64,000 bases of DNA from Rhodamnia argentea. Taxonomy: Eukaryota > Streptophyta > Magnoliopsida > Myrtales > Myrtaceae. Under the pieces are notes generated by a model. The model was not told the DNA's origin. It did not search any database and saw only the letters and a list, made by a program, of their open reading frames with translations. This document shows positions 50,737-62,273 of the stretch, piece by piece. The translations under genes were made by a program, and so were the position numbers. Positions within the stretch are counted from its first letter, which is position 1. Every line of letters begins with the position of its first letter. The stretch covers positions 26,839,294-26,903,293 of the forward strand of contig NC_063155.1 in the NCBI RefSeq assembly GCF_020921035.1. Direction: 5' to 3'.

Positions 50737-53700
50737 TCACCTTGGTCCTGAAAGCTCCATTGCCTGTATGAGCAAAGAGGAGTCATCGGTGAGATCGGAG
50801 TAACGCTCGGAGGAGGAGAACTCGTTTGCTGCTCTGCACCTCGTTGATTCGGCTCTCTGAGAAGCTTCCCACTTCTCCACGAGACCATCGCCTTCCAGCA
50901 TCCTGACGACTTCAGACATCTTGGGCCGATGAGTTGGAAGGTATTGGGTACACAAAAGAGTTACTTGGACCATTTCTTCGAGCTCGATTCGATCATATTT
51001 ATCTTTGAGGTCCTTGTCTACTAGCGTCTCTATCTTCTTTTCCTGGTGAATTTTTCTGACCTGCAGTTAAAGCCTCTGAATTAGCATAGGAAAGAGTTGA
51101 GACATAAATTGATCGGCCACGGGACCAGATTAAGAGCGCAAGATGGCTTTTCGAGCCTAAGTATCATAATGCCAATCTCGTGCAAACGTTGGACGAGCTT
51201 GTCAGCATTTTTTTTCCCTTCAGAAATCACAAGGAGACTTAACATTATAGAGCATACAGTTACCAGGGGCGCTTCAAAATTTTACTCACCCAATCAAGCA
51301 TGGCCCCTCTCTGGTTCGCTGCTTTCCCAAACTCAAGAGCTCTCAAGCCCGTAATCAGTTCGAGCAGAAGGATTCCAAAACCAAAAACATCTGTTTTCTC
51401 AGAGGACTGCCCGCTTAACAGGTACTCTGGAGCAATGTGCCCTGCCGTGCCCCTCACGGCGGTGGTCACGTGGGAATCCCGATGATCCAAGAGCTTTGCC
51501 AATCCAAAGTCTCCTACCACAGCTTCGTAGTACTCGTCTAGCAATATATTCGCCGCCTTAACATCCCTATGTATAATTTTGGGGTCACATTGCTCATGCA
51601 GGTACAATAGTCCCCTTGCTGCGCCCAATGCAATTCTCTTTCTTGTGCTCCAATCCAAGGTTGGTTTGGCTGCAAGACAACAAAAATTGTCATACATGCG
51701 AGATTCTAGGGTTTAGCTGATCTCCACAATTTCTTTCTTTCACATATAGTCATGGAAGAATCTTCTGCAGACATTATGTTCAACAGGCTGATGAGTGTGA
51801 GTGTGATACCTTTGAGACGAGAAGCAACGCTGCCGTTGGACATGTAGGGGTATACAAGAAGCCTCTCTGTTGTGGTCATACAAAACCCATAGAGCCGAAG
51901 AAGGTTGCGGTGCACCGCGAGGCTGATCATCTTGAGCTCTGTCTGGAACTGGATCTCGCCTCCGATGGCATCGACATTTCTCAGCCTCTTGACTGCAACC
52001 ACCATCCCATCCCTGAGGCACCCTTTGTACACGTTCCCTGAACCACCCTTTCCAATCAAGTTCTTGCTGCTGAAATTGTTCGTTGCGCTCGCAAGTTCCC
52101 TGAAGTGAAACTTCCTCAAGTTTCCCAGGTTGATTTCTTCGTGATGTTGCTCTGATGATTCAGAGAGAGGGCAAAAGTTCAGGATCGATGTTCATGTTGG
52201 CAACAGTTAGTCAATGCCATTAGCAAGCTAGTGTTCCTAATCGTTAGATGCATTACGAACCGTTTACATCGAAGAAGATCTGTTGGTTGTGTCTTCGCCT
52301 CCACCAGAAAAGGAAGCCGAATCCGAAGATGAGTAGGGAGATGCAGCTAAGGGTTGAACCAAAGGCCAAGGCTACTTTGTGGCTTTTGGGTCTACCAGAA
52401 GGCTGAGAAACTTAGCATGCGAAAGAAGAAAATCATTTGTTAGCACTACGCCAAACCTAGTGGTCACTAAACCTTCTGAGCTTTATCACAAGCTGATTTA
52501 ATCTAAAGACAGTTGCAGCAAGCATAGTTCAACAGCAGAAGATTATCACGGAAGCTGAAATTAAATCTTAATGGCAGATACAAAAGCTAAATAATCTTTG
52601 CTAAAACAGGGTAAAAAAATCCTTACTTAGTGAATTGTTCCCACTAAATGAAACTGGTGTTGGTGGAGTCCGGAAACACTCTATCTCGTGTCCGAAGCCG
52701 CACATTGGATTCCCCAGAAGACTTTGCTCAGTAAAACAAAAGGAGCATTAGTAATTCAAACATGTCTCTTATAAGCTCTTTACACAATGCAAGACGTAAT
52801 CGGCTTACTTGTATGTTTTCGAGTGCAATTTTGGCATTGGACCGCTCAAATTGTTATAAGATAGATCCCTAGAATTCCAGAGATAAAATTACCATAAGCT
52901 TCTTCTTCTTTTTTCGTTTAGAAGGACTGATCGGTGTTTCGGAAACTTACAGAAGAGCAAGCTGGGTCATGTTCGTGAAGGATGCTGGGATTGCACCCGA
53001 TAGGTTATTATGGTTCATTCTCCTAGTCACCAACACAAAGTTCAGACACAAATCAGAAAACATGTCTTAGTAGTGACTCCACAACAGTGCTAGTCTCTTT
53101 AATCTCTCTCATTGTTTTTTGCTGTTTGATCTGAAATCTACTCACAGGTGTTGGAGGTTCTTGAGATGGGACAGCTCGCTAGGAATTTCACCAGAGAAGG
53201 AGTTATAGGAAACGTCGAGCATTTCAAGTTTCCGGAGCTTCCCAAGCTCCGAAGGAATGTATCCTGAAATGTTGTTGTTCTGAAGGAGCCTGCGGAAAAG
53301 AAGAATTGCACCAACACCCTTATCAGAACATTATATTTCCAACAGTAAGCTCGCAAATAAGATTCTCGTCCTGAGCAGCGGTTGATCACTCACAAACTTT
53401 TAAGATTAATCAAGTTCCCAATGCTAGGCGAAAGCGTTCCAGATAAGTTCTGGCTTGGAATTCCTCTGCATCAAAAGACCATCCTTTCTTTTCAGTAAAC
53501 CTCGAAACTTATTTCCTAGCGCAAATTTCTTGATAGCACGAACTTAACTCGTATAAGTTCGGTTCTTTTAATGGTCTTATGAGCTAGCGCTACTTACAGA
53601 GCAATGACGAAACCACCAGCATCACATCCAATCATCGTCCAGCTACAAGGATCGACCGCGTTATCGTCCCAATTGTTCAGAACGTCGCGAGTATCCACTA

Positions 53701-53931
53701 GTGAACTCCTTATGTCCATCAAAGCGTGGACTGCGCCGGCAACAGAAAGTGATCATTTCCAGTAGCCACATGTTAGTCAAAAAGATGAGCATGATGCAGG
53801 ACTTGTTGCAGCATGTGTCCTGATTTACCTTCGCTATTGACACCTTTAGGAGAGAGCAACCCATGCACACTCGCCCACAAGCCGAGCAAAACCGCGCAGC
53901 ACAGGGAGGAACTCGAGCTCTTCACTCCCAT
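50737..53931 (-). CDS. LRR-II receptor-like kinase, NIK1-like
   Basis: Eleven exons in transcript order: 53931-53829, 53730-53598, 53465-53394, 53289-53146, 53022-52951, 52868-52809, 52721-52627, 52410-52261, 52151-51810, 51669-51290 and 51060-50737. All phases join, giving 624 residues. Signal peptide (about 1-25), N-cap with [10 protein letters not shown], about five LRRs mostly in 72-base exons, a transmembrane helix followed by [14 protein letters not shown], then a kinase with [14 protein letters not shown] and GDFGLAKLL. The activation loop [18 protein letters not shown] keeps the threonines that matter in NIK1, which limits translation during geminivirus infection and binds viral NSP; that role is inferred by family. 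The glycine loop reads GKGGSGNV, with Ser where relatives have Phe. Confidence 0.93.
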
Positions 53932-55881
53932 CGGAGCCGGGTCCGGAGAAAATAACAGACGGCGAGAAGCTAAAAACACAGCTTCAGGGTTGTCCTCTTG
54001 ATCTGGCAATACTAGGAAAACGGGCGATGCCTCCAGGGACAAAAAGATTCTTGCCTCTGGTCCTCCTTGCTTATGTCGTCATATCATCAAGAAAGCAAAA
54101 CAAATGTGAACCCACTTGTTGAGCTCTTTGTTGGGACTCAAGAGCCAAGAGAGAATCAGATGTGTTTGGCAGTGAATGACTCGAAGGGGCACCACCATGC
54201 CTGCCACTAGTTCAAAAAAAGCAAAAGAGGGAGAATATTAATAAAGCAAAGCTGCACTACACTTAAACAAAATCAAGATAATCTCCCAAAAGACGGATAC
54301 AGGAAAAAATTCCTTCAATCATGCATATTTGTTTAGAAAAGGCGTTTGTTCCATCAGAGCATCAGTGTCGTAAAGCACGTGGGACGTGGAAGTATCAAGC
54401 TTTTTTTTTCAAGTCGCTATGAATCGATCCCCGGGAGAAAAGGAAAAAAGAAGAAGGGATTTTTATCACCTATAAGGACAATGTTGATCCCTGAACTTTT
54501 GTCCAAATATGTGCAGTGTCTTGCATACGCTTTCATTTGATTCAATTTGGTCTCTAAACTTCCGTGTCGTACGCTTAATATCATCTGTGAACTTTCAGTA
54601 GATTAAATTAGATTCCCTAACCATTTCAATATGTTCAATGACATCGACTAGTTGGAGAAAGCAATCCAAATGGGGACAAACCATCCAATTCAACTCAAAC
54701 AATAGAATCTTATTTCTCACCCTTTCAACTAGGTTTAGTGTCCAACCAACAAAGAAAAAAAAAAACTAAGTTGAGCGAAATGGATAGCGAACAAACGGTT
54801 TGTTGATTCATATACCTTAAAAGGAAACGCCCATAACTTCCCTATCTGTGCGGCGTTGCTTTCTTTGTTCTTCTTGTCTTCGGGAGAACTTTTCATCGAA
54901 GACTAATATTAACATAGCCAACTGAAAAGGGCCAATTGAGTGATTCTAAGAGCGAAGCAAAAATCGGATGTTCATAGCGAACGGGTCGTGTTAAGATGGT
55001 TTAGACCGATGTCAATCGTCACATCATGCGTACTTCATATGAAGCTAACATGATCCGAGCTCATACCGATCGAGAGCATCCGCGCATCGGGGCGATTGTA
55101 GCGGCAAATGGTAAAACCTCGTATCATGACTATCAAGAATCCAAACATCCCCCTGGGGTCATGAGATCACGATGCCAAAAATTTCAAAGCTTAACCGGTG
55201 AATTCGATAATTGGGAGGGAAAAGGGGGGTGAGAATCTCGAGACGTGGGAGCTCGAGATTGGTGCAGTAATGGGCTCTCGTGAGATCTTTTGCCTCCTCC
55301 AATTATTTCAAACCCTTTTCGCCCCTCTCCCACTCAGATCAAATCTTAGTTGGATGGCATTATCCAACTGTCCCCTCGGACGATCCGACGGTGATTGATT
55401 GTTCCAACTAATAATGCATTAACTTATTTTTTAAAAAAAATTAAAAAGCAAATGGGGAGGTGGGAAATTTTCAAAAAAGCAAGAAGCTTTCTCGAAGCCC
55501 CTCTCTCTCTCTCTCTCTCATGCAATATAGGATCCTAAAAAAGTTCAAAGTCAATTCTTCAGGTAGGCGACTCTCCATGGAGACAAGTGCGTTGACCGCC
55601 GTAGCTGTTGATAGCGTGATTGAACAAGCACGGTTAGGGTTGATTTTGAAACTTTTGGTCTACCGAAAAAAAGTCTGCTATTGAACGACTTAATCGTGTC
55701 CTTACCTCGGAAGCAACCGCACTTGATGAAGGAATGGTTCCTACAAGGTTCCATCTTCGCAATGTTTGATGAGCCGAATTGTTGGGCCGAGCTAACATTC
55801 AACCTGTATAGATATATATTGCCAACGAATTTATAGTCTGTCCTCATTAACCGCTCGAGCATAGGTAGATTCCAATTTTAG
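53932..55881. other. Receptor kinase upstream region and spacer
   Basis: Contains the kinase promoter and leader. Positions 54465-54660 read like the arm of another transposon (repeated phrases such as GATCCCTGAACTTTTGTCC), but no partner arm was found. A (CT)n run lies at 55501-55520. No gene was recognised. Confidence 0.4.
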
Positions 55882-56262
55882 CCGGAAATTGTTGACGTGG
55901 AGGCACGATGGGTAAAGACGTTGACAATTTTTAATGCTATTTTAATATATTTTTTTGAATTTATTATCATTATTATTATTTTCTTTTTCTTTTCTTCCTA
56001 ACTTTTTCTTCGTTGTGGCTCGTGAGGACCTCGGCAACCCTCGCTAGCCACAACAAAAAAAAAAAGGTGAAGAAAAGAAACAAAACAAAATAAAAAAATT
56101 GGAAATTCTATCGAAACATTATTAAAAATTATTCAGGATTGGCTTTATGAACCAAATTGGCAAAACTTAAAAAAAAGTTTATGACTGAATTGATAAAATT
56201 AAAATATTTATGATTGAATTGACAAAATTGTAATAAATTTAGAATTTTTTGGACAATTCTTT
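55882..56262. mobile_element. Truncated foldback element with hairpin core
   Basis: The right arm ends in the AATTGTAATAAATTTAGAA...GGACAATTCTTTTCC pattern of the family at 7833 and 26046. The left terminal repeat is missing; the copy begins inside at GCCGGAAATTGTTGACGTGG. The core carries the hairpin GTTGTGGCT (about 56014) with AGCCACAAC (about 56046). Confidence 0.5.
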
Positions 56263-57580
56263 TCCAAACCGAAACCCTGCTGAGGGTTTGGATGGAACAA
56301 GAATAGATCATCATGGAAAGCAATCGCCCCGTATGTGGGAAGAAGCCAGTGCGTGCATGAACATGATTTCGTAGGGACCCTCCTAGTCGTCCTCCCTTCA
56401 AAGAGGCAACAATCTTGACGACTTAACACTAGTGTACGTGAAATGCACGTGCAACTGCAGATCCCATGCATCACCATCATCCTCATCATCATCTTCATCA
56501 TCATCATCATCATCGTGCACTACATATCGGCGTTGACTCCACATGCCAATGCGGCAATGCCCTTCCTCGGACCAAACAGATCATCATTAGGTCAAACCGA
56601 GGTACATGGTCCGACACGTTACAAATGATTATCATTTGTGGGCAGAACCGAACCCAAAGGATCATCGTTCCATACAAAAATTTTTTTAGTCGGTCTGTCT
56701 TGACTTCTTGTTGTTTTCCCATTAGAAAGCTGCTGGAAGTATGTGAATGGCATACATCTCTTCTTAAGCTTGTTGCCTTCACAATTCAAGAGCATCGCAC
56801 CAAGTCAACTCAGTACATTTCTTTTGCTATAAAATCGATCGACAGATTAATCGATTCGATTTTTGATGTCACAAGAAAAAATTTAGGATAAATATGTCAC
56901 ATCGATACAAGTTTGAGGTAAATGTGTTGAAAAAAAAAAGTTTAGAGTAAATGTGTCACGGTGAGCATAATGTAGGATTTTTAGCGATTTTTTCCTCAAA
57001 TCTTTATGGCCGACATTATTATAGTTTAAAGAAGGAACAGAAAAGAGAGGGGGAAGTGGAGGGCAAACCTTCTTTTCCCAGCTCAGAAGCACTTACGATG
57101 GCTGCAATTGGGGCCATGCGATTAATTTAAACACGTATAGTGATCTAAATCGCTATATAAATTAAGGGATGGAGAATACGTTTCTTCAGCAGCCAAAGCC
57201 AATAAGGTCAGGAGCATCATCAATTAGGCGGATTCTTTATTCCCCCTTCAGGATTAACCTTTGTGGGTCGATTCCAATTACGACATGTCCCTACCCTTCC
57301 TTTGCAACTTTAGATTGTGCTCTGATTGCCAATCAGCCTTGTAGCCCATAAAAAGTCAGTCAAAAGTTCAAAAAAAAAAAAAAAAAGTGGGTGAAATTGG
57401 GGTTGACCAAAGCCAACCCCTCTGCTTGCGTTACTACTTTTATTTTTTTTTACGCCGCTTGCGTGTTGACCGTGCTTTGTCTTCTTGGAGCGATTTGCGC
57501 TTCCTTAAACATGATTTTAGCACAAGTTAAGGGAAAGAAGGAAAAAGGAGAGAGCAGTTAAGAACTTAAAAGAGGGAAAA
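56263..57580. other. Intergenic, repeat traces only
   Basis: Includes an ATC/CAT trinucleotide run (about 56465-56513) and, at 56870-56990, a fragment resembling an arm of the element at 62274. No gene was recognised. Confidence 0.4.
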
Positions 57581-57582
57581 GG

Positions 57583-57587
57583 AAAAA
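57583..57587 (-). terminator. Pol III terminator of the tRNA-His gene
   Basis: A run of five T on the minus strand, 13 bases after the tRNA 3' end. Confidence 0.6.
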
Positions 57588-57600
57588 GACATAGATTTGT

Positions 57601-57672
57601 TGTGGCTGCTGGGATTCGAGCCCAGGTCTCTACGGCCACAACGTAGAATTCTAACCACTAAACTACAGCCAC
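57601..57672 (-). tRNA. tRNA-His (anticodon GTG)
   Basis: On the minus strand 72 bases fold as a complete cloverleaf. The acceptor stem GTGGCTG pairs fully with CAGCCAC and the discriminator base is A. The D arm starts GTTTAGTGG. The anticodon stem CTACG/CGTAG holds the loop TTGTGGC with anticodon GTG, and the T arm is CTGGG-CTCGAAT-CCCAG. No intron and no encoded CCA, as in nuclear plant tRNA genes. The internal promoter boxes are intact. It should be functional; the G-1 of tRNA-His is added after transcription in eukaryotes. Confidence 0.95.
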
Positions 57673-58528
57673 AAATCTTGACGTTGGGCTCCGACAGTTA
57701 TCCATTACAAAGTAAACAAATGTAATGTCGTCGGCCGCGGGACGAGCTTGATTGCCCCCATATGTTCATTAGCTTGTGAAGATGCCATACCATGCCACGA
57801 AATTAGAGTTGTGTTAAATGATAGCTGTTCTGAGACCACCGAAATAAAAATATTTTATGACATCGGGCCTTAGTGCTAGTGAGTGGCGTTGTGGTGCGAC
57901 CAACGGAGGTCAATCCCCAGGACTAGCAAATTGAATTACCTCGGACCTAGCCAGCCTAGCGGCTTCGATTTCAGAGAGTCAAATTATGTATCCTCATAAG
58001 ATGTTATTATGTTATGGAACTCCCATTCAGCAAACGAAAAGGCTTCATCAGTAGATTTGGGATCCTTTGGATTTTGACTCGACACTCAGAGCAATGCCGG
58101 CTTAGCTTGTGGCCGGTGAGCGCTCTGTTCGATGACTATTTACTACGTACACTCATCTTTGCTCGATTAGGGATATGATACTTTACTTAGGAGAAGAGAA
58201 AAAACGAAAACGCTGAGCACCAACTTCAGCATATCGAACTCCTGTCTAGTAAAAGAAGGTCATCGATGAACTGCCCAGGGTAATGAATGTTACAAAAGTC
58301 AGACCAGAGACAACAGGACAGAGAGCATCAGTTCCCTGCCTCACCAACATAACAAATTCTTAAATTTTGTCCATGATACTCCGATGATGAAAAAGAAGTA
58401 CGATGAGTAATACAGCAACACCAAAATACCCAGCAGACTTGACAAGTACGCAGTGAATTTATTTTACTAAGAAATGCAAACATAAAGTAGAACAGGAAGC
58501 ATCCCTGTTCCTCCCCCTCCAGCGGCGT
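57673..58528. other. Spacer and SAMDC 3' UTR
   Basis: The SAMDC 3' UTR probably covers the right part. At 57865-57960 a tRNA-like phrase was considered as a SINE and not accepted. No gene was recognised. Confidence 0.45.
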
Positions 58529-59575
58529 TCAGATTTTAGAAACCGGTGTAACAGGCCGCGCAAGGCAACCCTTCATCATGAAACTCTGGTACATGATGGA
58601 ACCGCCTGCTCCAAGCTCTTCAAGGCACCGCTCTCCACTGCAGTACTCCTTAACGTTCAGAGAACAGCTTTGCTCGAGTGACTTAGCCGCAACATCGGCA
58701 TGCACAGCCACGGAGAACTCCTTTGGCCGGAAACAAGCCAGTACCCTCCCAATCAACTGGTTGAAATCGATATTCTTTGGGTCATAGCCCACTGCCTCAA
58801 AGCTGGCATAGCTGAACCCGTCTTCTGGCGTGACATGAATGGTGGATGTTGCAGAGCCTTCGATAGCATTCATGGAATAACCACAAGGTTCGAAGTCGAA
58901 AGCACAAATCTCGGAATTGGGAAGAATCTTTCTGATTCCAGAACCGATGGTCATAGCAGCTGCACTGGCCGATTGGAATTTGAAGAACACAGAAGACGAC
59001 TCCTTGTTCAAACCGGTCATGCACATCTCCATGGTGTAAACAGGGGAAACAGACTTGACTTCATCTGCAGAAGCAGAATACATGTGCCAATTTTTGGTTT
59101 TGTCCCATCCGCCCAACAGATAGGCCTTGCTTCCCGAGCCAAGCTTCCCAAAATAACGGTCAAGGACAGAAACTTCTTCGCTGAAGTTACGGTGAGGATA
59201 TGGCTGAGCTCCAGGGCATAGAAAACAACCGCGAGTGTACTTTGCAGACCTTACTGTAAGGGAAATAGAGCTCGCCAAATTCAAGATGGGTGGAATGGAC
59301 AGAAGTAGCTTCGTCGTCCCACAGGTTTTAATGATAATCTTATATGGGAAGACGAAGAGGCTAGACTCTGATAGCACGTAGGAATCGACATAGTCATTAG
59401 AGAGCGACGAGACTATGGTACATTCGGCTGGTTTCAGAATCTCGTCCAACTGAGCCCTAGAGAGCGACCGGAGACCTCTCCCATCTGGATCAACAAAAAG
59501 TCCGGGTTCAGAAAAAGATATTTCTAGCCTCTTTTCATAACCTTCAAAGCCAATTGCAGAAACTTCAAGAGCCAT
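58529..59575 (-). CDS. SAMDC: S-adenosylmethionine decarboxylase proenzyme
   Basis: A single coding exon of 348 residues. The enzyme decarboxylates SAM to give the aminopropyl donor for spermidine and spermine, in the cytosol. It is a pyruvoyl enzyme: the proenzyme cuts itself between Glu and Ser in [13 protein letters not shown], and the Ser becomes pyruvate. Other conserved parts are the N-terminal [13 protein letters not shown], the [17 protein letters not shown]-like segment (here AYLLGGWDK) and [12 protein letters not shown]. The start is the ATG at 59575; the upstream in-frame TTG codon at 59596 is not a normal start and lies in the leader. Length is slightly under the usual 355-365 residues, mostly at the C-terminus. 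Translation should be controlled by the two uORFs upstream. Confidence 0.95.
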   Translation of the reverse strand: MALEVSAIGFEGYEKRLEISFSEPGLFVDPDGRGLRSLSRAQLDEILKPAECTIVSSLSNDYVDSYVLSESSLFVFPYKIIIKTCGTTKLLLSIPPILNLASSISLTVRSAKYTRGCFLCPGAQPYPHRNFSEEVSVLDRYFGKLGSGSKAYLLGGWDKTKNWHMYSASADEVKSVSPVYTMEMCMTGLNKESSSVFFKFQSASAAAMTIGSGIRKILPNSEICAFDFEPCGYSMNAIEGSATSTIHVTPEDGFSYASFEAVGYDPKNIDFNQLIGRVLACFRPKEFSVAVHADVAAKSLEQSCSLNVKEYCSGERCLEELGAGGSIMYQSFMMKGCLARPVTPVSKI

Positions 59576-59735
59576 TGCTGTTACAAGGACGCCCAAGCTT
59601 GCAGAGAGATTGAAGCCGCAGAGAGGAGGGAGAGAGGAACAGAAAGACTTTTTCTTGGAGGAGAAGAAAAAATGAACTTATTTCTAGATCAGAAAATTGA
59701 CCAACTCAAGTGGTCGAGAAGCCGAATGGGGGATG

Positions 59736-60045
59736 TCAGGATGGTTTGCGCATGCACTGCATGGAGAAGAAAATGACGTGTCTGTCAATGTTCAGTTCAA
59801 TGAACAAAAGCTTAATGATGAACAAAGCCCCAAAATATGTTGAAACTAATGTAAGGCTCTTTACAATTGTAAATACTTCTGACCAATGTATTTGCAATTG
59901 AACAAGAACATACGTTGGAGTAAGCAGCTGATCGGAACTTCTTGATGCCACCGTTGGGTCTGACGTCTTCAATGCTGTAACCTAGAGGAGCTTCATAGAA
60001 TGAAGATTTACTGCTACACATCTTCTTGCCACCTTTTGACTCCAT
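59736..60045 (-). CDS. Conserved peptide uORF of SAMDC (50 residues, spliced)
   Basis: Two exon pieces, 60045-59914 and 59756-59736, join in phase to encode 50 residues. The first piece begins MESKGGKKMCSSKSSFYEAP and contains LGYSIEDVRPNGGIKKFRSA and AYSN; the second supplies CMRKPS and the stop. This is the conserved small uORF of plant SAMDC mRNAs, whose peptide stalls ribosomes when polyamines are high and so represses the main frame 160 bases downstream. The intron (59757-59913, GTATGT to ATGCAG) interrupts the uORF at the place known from other plants. All the conserved block is intact. If a later acceptor at 59654 were used instead, the uORF would run in phase into the main frame. Confidence 0.93.
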
Positions 60046-60053
60046 TAGATCAT
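60045..60053 (-). promoter_or_regulatory. Tiny uORF of SAMDC (ATG ATC TAA)
   Basis: A two-codon frame on the minus strand whose last stop base is the first base of the conserved uORF start (TAATG overlap). This arrangement of tiny and small uORFs overlapping by one base is characteristic of plant SAMDC leaders. In known cases the tiny uORF lets ribosomes skip the repressive uORF when polyamines are low. A further leader intron seems to end at about 60065 (GATCAG). Confidence 0.9.
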
Positions 60054-60065
60054 TGAATCTTTCCT

Positions 60066-62273
60066 GATCAAAGAAATGAAGCATTATTCGAGTATTGGAC
60101 AGTGTAGTTAGAAAAGGAACAATCAAAGCAATGGATGAAGCGAGCTTCTAACTTCCAAGATCCAGGGAACTTAAAACCAGAATACTGTTCTTAATTTCAG
60201 CCACAGCTAATTTTTATATTACAAGGTAAAATATTAGAACCTTCAAAAACTTGTCAATCGACCTCGACTGATTTCCAGTGACCAAAAAGAAAGACCTCAT
60301 ATAATTCCCGTAAAGTATCCCCAAGTATTTTCGATAGTCATTTGAAAACTGTCTAAATAGCTTCAGAGACCGCACAAACAGTCAAATAAACAAAGCAAGG
60401 ATAAAGTATGCACAAGACAAGATGCCAGATTGATGGAAGATGTTATGGAAATGAAAGCACAAGAAAAGAGCAGGCAATAGAACTATCAAATCACCCTGAT
60501 TACCGCAAATAACGGAACACTAATAACTGCAGATTCGATCAATATCGCGTGAACTTATCACAGCTCTGTTGAATATTAAGACTGTTGCGTCTAACTACCA
60601 AAAGAGACTTTCTAATGCTCGGGAGTCGAGGTTGGATTAGTTGGTAATAGATGCATATAATTATTGGTTTCGACCAAGAAAGAACCAATGAAGCACTTCA
60701 AGGCCAATCCTTTCCAAGCCCGGACAAATCCACGAAGCCACTGTAAACGCATAACGATTTCCCCAGAGCCTTCCCACATACACCAATGTCATCATAGATC
60801 TCAAACAAGGCAACGCACAGAAATGAAGCTTAAAACACAAAGCGACTGCCCCAGATGACATAACTACAAAGCCAAGAAACAAAATAAAGTAAAACAGACC
60901 AAACATCGACAATCGCCAGGCATCACGAAAGATCGGATCTTTAATGAAGAATAAACGAAAGAATACGCACCAAATGGAAACCCCTGTAGCTGTCAATCAA
61001 ATAGGACTTCCCCACAAATCCTAGAACTGCGATGAGCTGCAAATTCTAACCCACCGCGGTAGATCGATGCAGGAGAGAGAAGACGTGCGGATTGGAAGTT
61101 CTGGGGGGCGAGAAGGGGCAAGGGCAAGAGCAAGAGCGAGCTGGCTATGAAGGGTAGGGATTGATGGCGGAAGGCGAGGATGGTGGCGTTGGCTTGAAGG
61201 ATGTGTCGCTTTCTTTGTTTTCCTAGTAGTTTCGGAGGATGGGGGCAATTACGTGGGAATGACGAGGATGCTTGGTCCGCCACCCCGGTCGTCTTCAACG
61301 ACTTCCTCCCCACCTCGAGAAATTCTAGAGCCGGTCTCCGTTTGGTTAAAATTCGATATAAATAAGGAAGAATCTTAACAGTAATCGACTTAAAATTAAC
61401 CAGGATTTCTATTAAATCCAATGTCAAAATAGAAACTAATTTACGCACTTACCATTAAAATGTATTTGTGTTTCAACTACTACTTCTTCTACACTTACCA
61501 TGGGAATGAGTGTGCATTTTTCCTCCTTCTACGAACCCTACAATTTCCGAGAAGAAGCCTAACCAATGTGATTCATAAATACCAGCTCATAACCATCCTT
61601 CGGCGCCATGGCTCGCGCAACTGTCATGACCACTCAAGCTCTTTCATGGCCGCTAGCCTAAATCTCAAGCTCGAGTGGTTGGGATAGTGAGCTTCGAGCT
61701 TGAAAAATCATGACAGCCGCCATAGCGATCGCAAGCTTTGAGTTCAAACGATCATGCTCACAAAATTCAAGCTCGAGCTTGAGTAATTAAGGAGATGGCT
61801 GTGAGCGCAAGCTCGAGCGGCCACGGCGGCGATGATGAAAACACTTATAGCTTATTAATTTCACTCATCATGGGCAATTTTCCATGACCACTAATCTTTG
61901 TGGTGGCTGCTAGTGCTACAATATGGCTTCTCGACGGGCTTTCTCTCGATAAATATATCATCTTTTTCTAGTTTTTATGGTAGTTGACGTGGTGCCTATT
62001 TGGCTTCATATAATAGTTTTGAATTGATGGTGACATGTGTACTTCGATATCCATATGAGCAATATGATCATCCATGTCAGCAAATGTTGACCGGCAAAAA
62101 AAAAAAAAAAGCTAAAGGATTGATTTGCAACATTGTAAAAAATACAAGGACGATATTAACAAAGGTTTTATGCAAAAAGATAAGCACACCATCCGTAAGA
62201 TTATCTCAACAATATTCGATGGACCTGTAAAGAAAAATACACATATATATATGTGTATATATATATATATATA
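60066..62273. other. SAMDC leader/promoter and spacer
   Basis: 60066-61260 probably contains leader introns and the first leader exon of SAMDC on the minus strand (pyrimidine-rich on that strand at 61020-61250). From 61460 on I see only spacer, and an AT repeat at 62243-62273. No protein was recognised. Confidence 0.4.

Noticed and set aside
54465-54660. Arm-like sequence of another inverted-repeat element
   Set aside because: The partner arm was not found nearby, so element borders cannot be given.
57865-57960. Possible tRNA-derived SINE (phrase GGAGGTCAATCCCCAG resembles a B box)
   Set aside because: No convincing A box, no tail and no second copy in the window.
59576-59596. Seven-codon N-terminal extension of SAMDC
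   Set aside because: It would need a TTG start; the family starts at the ATG at 59575 with [16 protein letters not shown].
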